Source: DASRCB01 sp035653295
GTDB taxonomy: Bacteria; Acidobacteriota; Terriglobia; Bryobacterales; Bryobacteraceae
Length of the DNA: 11,634 nt
Direction of reading: 5' to 3'
NCBI GenBank assembly: GCA_035653295.1
Contig: DASRCB010000438.1
Span: 1-11,634, forward strand
This document shows positions 5,960 through 11,634 of this stretch, piece after piece. Made by a program: the position numbers and the translations under genes. The stretch's first letter is position 1. Each line of letters opens with the position of its first letter. The notes under the pieces are model-generated. The model was not told the DNA's origin and did not search any database. It saw only the letters and a program-made list of their open reading frames with translations.

Positions 5960-7123
5960 ATGGCCATCCCCATCGCATATAACCTGCGCAACCTGGTGGT
6001 GAGGCGAACCACGACGGTAATGACGGCCCTGGGCATCGCGCTTACCGTTGCGGTGCTGCTGGCCGTGCTCGCTCTGGTGAGCGGCCTGCGAACGGCGTTC
6101 GCGTCAACGGGAAACCCGCTGCAGATTCTCGTGCTGCGCAAGGGCGGCACCTCGGAGCTGACCAGCGCCATCACCCGCGAAGTATTTCAGGACCTCAAAT
6201 TCGAGCCCGGCATCGCAAAGAACGCGTCCGGCGAACAGATGGCCTCTCTGGAAATGGTCACCGTTATCAACCTGCAGAGCGCCGAGAATCCGCGCGGCAT
6301 GAACGTGACGCTGCGCGGCCTGAATCCCATTGGGATCGAGATGCGCGACCTGAAACTGGCGCAGGGCCGCTGGTTCAATCCGGGCCATCGCGAGATCGTG
6401 GTGGGGAAGTCGGTGGCCAACCGCTATCCCGCCGCGCGGCTTGGCGGGCAACTCCGCTTCGGCAAAGGCCTGTGGGACATCGTCGGCATTATGGATGGCG
6501 GCCGTTCCGCACTGAACAGCGAGATTTTCGGCGACCTCGGGCAGATCAGTTCCGACTTCAATCGCCAGGACGGGCTGAGTTCGGTGCTGGTGCGCGCGCA
6601 GGATCGCGCGTCGGTAACCGCGCTGGTAAACAGACTGAACGATGACCGGCGCCTCAACGTGAAGGCGCAAACGGAACAGGCTTATTACGACGCCCAGACC
6701 GTTTCCGGCGCGCCGCTGCAGGCGCTGGGCATTTTCGTTTCGATCATCATGGCGGTGGGGAGCAGCTTTGCCGCCATGAATACGATGTACGCCGCGGTTG
6801 CGCGGCGGGCCAAGGAGATCGGCACGCTGCGGGTGCTTGGCTTCTCGCGGGGCAGCATTCTGTTCAGCTTTTTCACGGAGTCGCTGGTGCTGGCCATTCT
6901 CGGCGGCCTGCTGGGCTGTGTGCTGGTACTGCCGTTGAACAATGTCGAAACGGGAATCGGCGATTTCATCACCTTCAGCGAGATCGCCTTCAATTTCCGT
7001 GTGACCTTGCCAATCATGGCAGGCGGGGTAATCTTCGCGCTGTTTATGGGCGCGCTCGGCGGCCTGCTGCCCGCCCGCATGGCCGCAAAGAAGGAGATTC
7101 TCACCGCGCTTCGCGAGATTTGA
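5960..7123 (+). CDS. ABC exporter permease, MacB/FtsX type (second of two)
   Basis: 387-residue permease with the same plan as its upstream neighbour but clearly diverged, suggesting a heterodimer rather than a recent duplication. TM1 is about 20-45, the periplasmic core about 50-245, and the three FtsX helices about 255-282, 303-328 and 350-370. The ATPase-facing loop reads ARRAKEIGTLRVLGFSRG (281-298), and the protein ends with LLPARMAAKKEILTALREI, the usual FtsX tail. The core contains GRWFNPGHREIVVGKSVANR (136-155), the MacB-core 'GR.F...D...V.G...A' region. The start is supported by AAGAGGA just before ATG 5960. It overlaps nothing, with 9 nt and 7 nt gaps on either side, so translation of all four exporter genes is tightly linked. 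Confidence 0.9.
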   Translation: MAIPIAYNLRNLVVRRTTTVMTALGIALTVAVLLAVLALVSGLRTAFASTGNPLQILVLRKGGTSELTSAITREVFQDLKFEPGIAKNASGEQMASLEMVTVINLQSAENPRGMNVTLRGLNPIGIEMRDLKLAQGRWFNPGHREIVVGKSVANRYPAARLGGQLRFGKGLWDIVGIMDGGRSALNSEIFGDLGQISSDFNRQDGLSSVLVRAQDRASVTALVNRLNDDRRLNVKAQTEQAYYDAQTVSGAPLQALGIFVSIIMAVGSSFAAMNTMYAAVARRAKEIGTLRVLGFSRGSILFSFFTESLVLAILGGLLGCVLVLPLNNVETGIGDFITFSEIAFNFRVTLPIMAGGVIFALFMGALGGLLPARMAAKKEILTALREI

Positions 7124-7130
7124 ATCAGTC

Positions 7131-8477
7131 ATGGATTCCGAACTGAAGAGCCTTCGTATCGATCGGTCGCAGAAGCGGCCGCACACCGAGCCTTCCCGAT
7201 GGGCGACGCGCTGGATCATCATCGGTATCGCCGTTTTCGTGCTGCTGGGGGCCGGCCGGTTTGCGTGGACGAAGCTCAATGCCGCTACCGAGGTTGAGAC
7301 GGTGCGGGTGCGGCCGGCGTCGGTGGGCGGTCCGGGCTCGTCGGATCCCGTGATTCTCAACGCGACCGGCTACATCATCGCCGCGCACAAGATCGAGGTC
7401 GCTTCCAAGGTGGTGGGCAAGGTCGCCTGGATTGGCGTGGACAAGGGCGATCACGTGAAAGAAGGTCAGGTGCTGGTGCGCCTCGAGGACGACGAGTATC
7501 GGGCGCAGCTGCTGCAGGCTCAGGGCCAGCTGGCAAACCTGAAGGCCCGTCTTGCGGAGCTGGAGAACGGCTCCCGGCCGGAGGAGATCGCGCGCGCGAA
7601 CGCAGACATGGAGCAGGCGCGCGCCGACATGGCCAACGCTCAGGTGACGCTCAATCGCACCATTGAACTGGTCAAATCGGGGGTGATGTCGAAACAGACC
7701 CTCGACGACGCGCAATCGCGGTTCGACCAGGCCCAGGCGAAGTTCCATTCCCTGGAGCGCACCTACGATCTGGAGAAGCTCGGGCCGCGCAAGGAAGAGA
7801 TCGAGGCCGCTCGCGCTCAGGTGGAGCAGGCGCAGGGCAATCTCGATTACGCCAAAACGCAGCTCGACAATACGATCATCCGGGCGCCTGTTACCGGCAC
7901 CATCCTCGAGCGCAATGTCGAAAAGGGCGAATTCGTGACGACCGGCTTCGTCGGCGACAAAGGCGCCAAGGGCTATGTTGTCTCGCTGGCGAACCTGAAC
8001 GATCTGCAGGTGGAGCTGGACATCAATCAGAACGATTTCGCGAAGCTGGGGCCGAAGCAGCGCGGCGTGGTCACCACCGATGCCTACCCGGATCGGAAGT
8101 ATCAGGGCTACATCGAGGAGATTTCGCCCGAAGCGAATCGCCAGAAAGCCACGGTGCAGGTGAAGGTGCAGATCGAGCATCCGGACGACTATCTGCGTCC
8201 GGAAATGAACGCCAGCGTGGCGTTTCTTGCGAACGAGACCTCCGGGAAAACGGCGGCCCCGTCGCAGGCGCTGGTGGTGGTGCCTTCCTCGGCAATACGC
8301 GATAACACCGTGTTCGTTATCGTCGATGAGCACGCAGTACGGAAGCAGGTAAAGGTAGCCGGCACGACGGCAGATGGAGTACAGGTGGAAAGCGGCCTGA
8401 TCGGCGGCGAGGACCTGATCGTCAATCCGCCGGCGGATTTGAAGGACGGCCAGAAAGTGCGCCCAAAACAGGTGTGA
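7131..8477 (+). CDS. HlyD/RND-type periplasmic adaptor (membrane fusion protein)
   Basis: 448-residue adaptor linking the inner-membrane permeases to an outer-membrane channel. One membrane anchor (about 28-45) follows a charged 25-residue cytoplasmic tail. The barrel-sandwich (lipoyl) domain is split: first half about 85-120 (ASKVVGKVAWIGVDKGDHVKEGQVL), second half about 248-270 (TIIRAPVTGTILERNVEKGEFV). Between them residues 122-245 form a long alpha-helical hairpin, rich in Ala, Gln, Glu and Leu heptads, with a turn near VKSGVMSKQTLDDA. The beta-barrel is about 290-370 and a membrane-proximal domain about 380-447. The order matches MacA/DevB-like adaptors. No outer-membrane channel gene is in the window. 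The start lies 7 nt after the permease stop with only a weak ribosome-binding site; the last codons overlap an alternative GTG start of the ATPase. Confidence 0.92.
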   Translation: MDSELKSLRIDRSQKRPHTEPSRWATRWIIIGIAVFVLLGAGRFAWTKLNAATEVETVRVRPASVGGPGSSDPVILNATGYIIAAHKIEVASKVVGKVAWIGVDKGDHVKEGQVLVRLEDDEYRAQLLQAQGQLANLKARLAELENGSRPEEIARANADMEQARADMANAQVTLNRTIELVKSGVMSKQTLDDAQSRFDQAQAKFHSLERTYDLEKLGPRKEEIEAARAQVEQAQGNLDYAKTQLDNTIIRAPVTGTILERNVEKGEFVTTGFVGDKGAKGYVVSLANLNDLQVELDINQNDFAKLGPKQRGVVTTDAYPDRKYQGYIEEISPEANRQKATVQVKVQIEHPDDYLRPEMNASVAFLANETSGKTAAPSQALVVVPSSAIRDNTVFVIVDEHAVRKQVKVAGTTADGVQVESGLIGGEDLIVNPPADLKDGQKVRPKQV

Positions 8478-8479
8478 AC

Positions 8480-9202
8480 ATGAGCGAAACTGTCATCCAA
8501 ACACGCGATCTTACGAAGGAATATGTGCGCGACGAGTTCCGCGTCGTTGCCTTGAAGAACTGCGACATCGACATCCATAAGGGCGAGTTCGTGGCGCTCA
8601 TGGGGCCCTCAGGCTCGGGCAAATCAACGCTGTTGCATTTGATCGCGGCCATGGACCGCCCCAGCGAGGGCCAGATTCGCGTGCTCGGCGAGGACCTGCG
8701 CGCGCTCTCTGACCGGCAGATCGCGCACTGGCGCAATGTGCATATCGGCTTCGTGTTCCAGTCGTTCAACCTCATTCCGGTGCTGACGGCGATCGAGAAT
8801 GTGGAGCTGCCGCTGAAGCTGACCAACCTCAAGAAGAAGGAGCGCATGGAGCATGCGGCCACGGCGCTGAGGCTGGTGGGTCTCGGCGATCGGCTCACGC
8901 ATTTGCCGAAGCAGCTGTCCGGCGGTCAGGAGCAGCGCGTGGCCATCGCCCGCGCCATCGTTACGGATCCGGACCTCATCCTTGCCGACGAGCCTACTGG
9001 AAATCTCGATGCAGGGTCGGCGCAGGACGTGCTCACGCTGCTGTCGCGGCTGAACAAGGAGTTCGGGAAGACCATCGTGATGGTGACGCACGACCCGCAC
9101 GCGGCGCGCTTCGCGACTATCGTGCGGCATCTGGAGAAGGGCGAGCTGCTACCCGAAGGCCAGGTCCCGGAGGACTGGGCGGCAACGGCGAAAGGCGCGT
9201 AG
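8480..9202 (+). CDS. ABC exporter ATPase, MacB/LolD type
   Basis: 240-residue cytoplasmic ATPase that powers the two permeases. All motifs are present: Walker A GPSGSGKST (42-50), Q-loop Gln94 in FVFQSFNLIP, signature LSGGQEQR (146-153), Walker B LILADE (166-171) with catalytic Glu171, D-loop NLD (175-177) and switch His204 in MVTHDP. FQSFNLIPVLTAIENVELPL is typical of the LolD/MacB/FtsE branch, which pairs with FtsX-fold permeases, as found here. ATG 8480 is chosen because AGGTG lies about 7 nt upstream. A GTG at 8474, overlapping the adaptor stop codon, is in frame and would add two residues. Last essential gene of the operon. It could in principle also serve the orphan duplicated permease upstream; that is speculation. 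Confidence 0.95.
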   Translation: MSETVIQTRDLTKEYVRDEFRVVALKNCDIDIHKGEFVALMGPSGSGKSTLLHLIAAMDRPSEGQIRVLGEDLRALSDRQIAHWRNVHIGFVFQSFNLIPVLTAIENVELPLKLTNLKKKERMEHAATALRLVGLGDRLTHLPKQLSGGQEQRVAIARAIVTDPDLILADEPTGNLDAGSAQDVLTLLSRLNKEFGKTIVMVTHDPHAARFATIVRHLEKGELLPEGQVPEDWAATAKGA

Positions 9203-9225
9203 TACGAGAGCCACGCGCTTCGAGT

Positions 9226-9726
9226 ATGGCGATCAGCGCTGGCCCAATGTTGCAACCGTCGATCGAAAGAGCCCTCACCCGAACCATCGCTGTCGTCTGC
9301 GTCCTGCTGGGATTGTCCGCTCTGGTCGTCTCCGTTCGTGTCTTCCCGGCGAGCATTCCCGTCGGCCTGATTTTCGTCGCATTTGGAATCGCCGCTCTCG
9401 CCATGAGCCGTTACGCCTGGAAGCAGACGTCCGAATCCCTCCATACAGACGATGAGCGACCCTGGTTCGGCGGCGCCCTGATAACGCGCCGCGACAGGCT
9501 GGCAAAGACCGCGCAGCTCGGGTGTGCCCTCACCATTGGCTGCACGGCGCTTTTCTGCTTCGGCCACGAGCGGCCGCTGCGCCTCGCCGCGTGGCCTCTC
9601 ATGATCGGCGCCATCGCCCTTCTTCAGATTGGCCGAAATTCGGCCAGCCGCGATTCGGCCGGCCAGGACTGGTCCCGCGTGCCAGCGGTGATTCGCACGT
9701 CATGCAACGAGCCTGGTCATTGCTGA
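9226..9726 (+). CDS. Predicted four-helix membrane protein, function unknown
   Basis: 166-residue protein I do not recognise. Two hydrophobic helical hairpins are visible: about 20-39 plus 43-62, and about 95-113 plus 119-136, separated by a polar cytoplasmic-like stretch (SRYAWKQTSESLHTDDERP) and a basic segment ITRRDRLAK. The tail after 137 is polar and ends in NEPGHC. Codon usage is GC-rich at third positions like its neighbours, which supports it being a real gene. It begins 23 nt after the exporter ATPase on the same strand, so it may belong to that operon. ATG 9226 is used; ATG 9247 in frame is an alternative and neither has a strong ribosome-binding site. The 3' end overlaps the start of the next small reading frame by 25 nt. 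Confidence 0.6.
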   Translation: MAISAGPMLQPSIERALTRTIAVVCVLLGLSALVVSVRVFPASIPVGLIFVAFGIAALAMSRYAWKQTSESLHTDDERPWFGGALITRRDRLAKTAQLGCALTIGCTALFCFGHERPLRLAAWPLMIGAIALLQIGRNSASRDSAGQDWSRVPAVIRTSCNEPGHC

Positions 9727-9901
9727 CCATCCTTCTTGCGGTACCGGCGCTGCTGGCGATTCTCAACCGCAGACTTAACGACCAAACCGGCGTCTACGCC
9801 CGCATTGGTTGGATCGGCTTTGCGTCGACATTGCGTTCCTGTTTGGCCTGGAGGCATTGTTCTTCCGTTATGCAGAAATGCAGCCGCCCTCTGCAGGTTG
9901 A
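9702..9901 (+). pseudogene. Small two-helix membrane protein with apparent 1-base deletion
   Basis: From ATG 9702 the frame encodes a hydrophobic helix (SLLTILLAVPALLAIL), then NRRLNDQTGVYARIGWIGFA to about 9824. After that this frame turns into Cys/Arg-rich sequence with no membrane character, ending at 9932. The -1 frame from 9824 instead gives VDIAFLFGLEALFFRYAEMQ, a plausible second helix, and stops at 9899-9901. One missing G in GCG-TCGAC would join the two into a protein of about 66 residues. There is no slippery heptamer at the junction, so programmed frameshifting is not suggested. Function unknown. The joined protein is a reconstruction, hence modest confidence. Confidence 0.4.
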
Positions 9902-9956
9902 GGGAATGGCCGGAACATCGATCCGCCGTTAGTCGTAATCCCAGTCAGCTGCGGAC

Positions 9957-10821
9957 GTGATCCGACGAATTCTTGTATCCGCCAGCGCGCTGGCCGCCGT
10001 AACAGCTCTGCTGCTCCTTGTCATCGGCGCGGTCTTCTGCAGGATGACGCTGCGACCGTACCGCCGTATCGGCCCGTGTCCCCGCAACGCCGCCACCATC
10101 ACCATACGCGCCCGCGACGGCGTGAAGCTCAGCGCGTGGTGGCTCCAGTCACAGAAACCGAACGGAAACTGTGTCGCCGTGCTTCACGGCATCGCTGACT
10201 ACCGTGTCAGCGCTCAGGGATTTGCTCCCATGTTCCTCGATGCGGGTTACTCGGTGCTGCTGAACCGACAGCCGAGCGCACGGCGCGAGCGGGGGCGATT
10301 TCGTCACCTATGGCCTGCTGGAGAAATATGACGTGCCTGGCGGGGCCGCATGGATGAGGAGCGCCGGTTGCGCGAAAGTCTACGGTCTCGGCGAATCGCT
10401 TGGCGCTTCCATTCTGATCCAGGCGGCGGGACTGCAGCCCGCCTTCGCAGCAATCGTCGCCGAATGCGCCTACGCCGATCTGCGCGAAATCGCCGAGTAC
10501 CGGGTCCGCCAAATGGTCCACGTGCCGCCGGTTTTGGCCGCCGTTGTCGTTGAAAGCTCCCTGGCTTACGCGAATTGGATCTACGGCCTCGATCTGCGCC
10601 GCGTCTCGCCGGTGGAAAGCATCGCGCACGCATCCACGCCGATTCTGCTCATCCACGGCCTGGCGGATTTCCGCACGCCGCCCTGGAACTCGCAGCGGCT
10701 CGAGGCGGCGAATCCCCGCGATGTGCTCTGGCTGGTTCCGAACGCGCTCCACACCGGCGCTTCGACCGCTCAGCCGGAGGAGTTCCGGCGGCGCGTTCTG
10801 GCGTGGTTCGCGGACCATTGA
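9957..10821 (+). pseudogene. Membrane-anchored alpha/beta hydrolase with apparent single-base frameshift
   Basis: Two abutting frames together make one alpha/beta-fold hydrolase of about 287 residues. The first (GTG 9957) has a membrane anchor or signal (about 8-28), DGVKLSAWWL, the oxyanion-region motif VAVLHGIADYR (HG at 77-78) and GYSVLL. At about 10263-10266 the frame must change by one extra base. The second frame continues with the expected DSRAHGASGGDFVTYGLLEKYDV, then the nucleophile elbow GLGESLGAS (Ser147), LLIHGLADF (Asp237) and NALHTG (His265). The whole Ser-Asp-His triad is therefore preserved across the break. Without correction the first frame ends at 10331, losing the nucleophile. 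Either a recent inactivating mutation or a sequencing error would explain this; intact triad spacing favours a recent event or an error. Substrate unknown. Confidence 0.75.
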
Positions 10822-10843
10822 TATGCGCGGCATACTGGATTGA

Positions 10844-11634
10844 ATGCCCCAGTGTCCGGGCTGCGCCTCCGATATCGGAGTCGACAGCCGTTTCTGTCCC
10901 GAATGCGGCGTGCCCCTTGGCGCCCGGCGGTCCACCGCGGGCACGACCATCGCCACCATGGCCATGCCGTCGTCGTCCTCGCGCGTCTCCGCCGCGATCG
11001 CCGACCTGGATGAAGGCCGCTTCCTTCCGGGCACGCTGCTGGCCGACCGCTATCGCATCGTCGGCCAGCTCGGCAAGGGCGGCATGGGTGAGGTGTATCG
11101 CGCCACGGACCTGCGGCTGGCGCAGACCGTCGCCCTGAAATTCCTTCCCGAAACCGCGGCCCACGATCCCGCCCTGCTGGCGCGCTTCTACAACGAGGTC
11201 CGCATCGCGCGGCAGATCACGCATCCCAACGTCTGCCGCGTGTACGATCTGGGCGAATTCGAAGGCGTGCCCTTCATCTCCATGCAGTTCGTCGATGGCG
11301 AGAACCTGGGCTCGCTGCTCACCCGCATCGGCCGGCTGCCGGTGGACAAGGGCGTCGAAATCGTGCGCCGCCTCTGCGCGGGTCTGGCCGCCGCGCACGC
11401 GCAGCGAGTCCTGCATCGCGACCTCAAGCCGGCAAACATCATGATCGACGGGCGCGGCCAGGTGCTGATCATGGACTTCGGCCTGGCGGGCGTGGCCGAA
11501 GAAATCCGCGGCGCCGACATCCGGAGCGGCACGCCGGCCTACATGTCGCCGGAGCAGCTCGCGGGCGCCGAAGTCACTGTCCAAAGCGACATCTACGCGC
11601 TTGGCCTGGTCATGTACGAGATCTTCGCCGGGCG
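10844..11634 (+). CDS. Ser/Thr protein kinase (PknB-like) with N-terminal zinc ribbon, N-terminal part
   Basis: Hanks-type kinase, cut by the right edge after 263 complete codons. Residues 4-21 hold CPGC...CPEC, a zinc ribbon (Cys4, Cys7, Cys18, Cys21), followed by a Ser/Thr/Ala-rich linker to about 60. The catalytic domain starts at about 70: glycine loop LGKGGMGEVY (76-85), Lys99 in VALKF, Glu118 of helix C, catalytic loop HRDLKPAN (191-198) with Asp193 and Asn198, DFG (211-213) and GTPAYMSPEQ (229-238). All residues needed for phosphotransfer are present, so it should be active. The DFG-to-SPE stretch has few phosphorylatable residues (Ser228, Thr230, Tyr233). The end of the kinase domain and any sensor domain lie outside. 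ATG 10844 keeps the zinc ribbon; there is no clear Shine-Dalgarno. It starts 22 nt after the hydrolase stop. Confidence 0.93.
   Translation, partial: MPQCPGCASDIGVDSRFCPECGVPLGARRSTAGTTIATMAMPSSSSRVSAAIADLDEGRFLPGTLLADRYRIVGQLGKGGMGEVYRATDLRLAQTVALKFLPETAAHDPALLARFYNEVRIARQITHPNVCRVYDLGEFEGVPFISMQFVDGENLGSLLTRIGRLPVDKGVEIVRRLCAGLAAAHAQRVLHRDLKPANIMIDGRGQVLIMDFGLAGVAEEIRGADIRSGTPAYMSPEQLAGAEVTVQSDIYALGLVMYEIFAG

Noticed and set aside
6104..7360. 418-codon minus-strand frame across the second permease
   Set aside because: Shadow of the permease coding strand; low-complexity His/Gln/Arg composition.
7125..8333. 402-codon minus-strand frame across the adaptor gene
   Set aside because: The sense strand encodes a full HlyD-type protein; the antisense frame results from GC-rich codon structure.
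9195..9218. Terminator after the exporter operon
   Set aside because: Only a 6-bp stem (GCGCGT/ACGCGC) with a 12-nt loop and no T-run; it overlaps the stop codon and is too weak to call.
9631..9645. Palindrome GGCCGAA-A-TTCGGCC
   Set aside because: It lies inside a coding frame, differs from the repeat family in sequence, and short GC-rich palindromes are expected by chance here.
9736..9960. Third overlapping plus-strand frame of 74 codons
   Set aside because: Arg/Cys-rich with no helix or motif; the neighbouring frames better explain the region.
10207..11584. Minus-strand frames opposite the hydrolase and kinase
   Set aside because: The plus strand shows intact catalytic motifs for both proteins; the antisense translations show none.

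Overview
This is a GC-rich window of bacterial chromosome, most likely from an Acidobacteriota member related to Solibacter/Bryobacter. The lineage call is inference. It rests on an orphan permease of the duplicated MacB/FtsX type common in that phylum, a secreted GH3 glycosidase of the kind such genomes carry, a zinc-ribbon Ser/Thr kinase, and palindromic intergenic repeats. No rRNA, tRNA, CRISPR array, transposase or phage gene was seen.

Layout. 1-609 (minus): 5' part of a secreted GH3 glycoside hydrolase with a TTG start, running off the left edge. 681-4000 (plus): a compact group of a secreted DUF4440/SnoaL-like protein, an 813-residue duplicated FtsX/MacB permease with no ATPase beside it, and a secreted Dabb-domain protein whose Shine-Dalgarno can be folded into a hairpin. 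4001-4186: a short noncoding stretch between convergent genes, packed with stem-loops. 4187-4705 (minus): tadA, the tRNA adenosine deaminase. 4778-9202 (plus): a four-gene ABC exporter operon of two different single-unit FtsX-type permeases, an HlyD-like membrane fusion protein and a MacB/LolD-type ATPase. 9226-10821 (plus): a four-helix membrane protein of unknown function, then two reading frames that each look broken by a single-base indel (a small membrane protein and an alpha/beta hydrolase). 10844-11634 (plus): a Ser/Thr protein kinase with an N-terminal zinc ribbon, cut by the right edge.

How the genes fit together. The exporter operon encodes a complete tripartite-style inner-membrane pump: two permeases that can pair, one ATPase, and a periplasmic adaptor with a long coiled-coil hairpin that could reach an outer-membrane channel encoded elsewhere. 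The duplicated permease upstream instead carries both halves in one chain and would have to borrow an ATPase.

The most useful non-gene signals are a family of palindromic repeats (three copies, with base changes that preserve pairing between the two best copies), the hairpin over the Dabb gene's ribosome-binding site, and two neighbouring frameshifts that could be real gene decay or assembly errors. Nothing here demands a wholly new system; most of the window is ordinary envelope, transport and signalling machinery.
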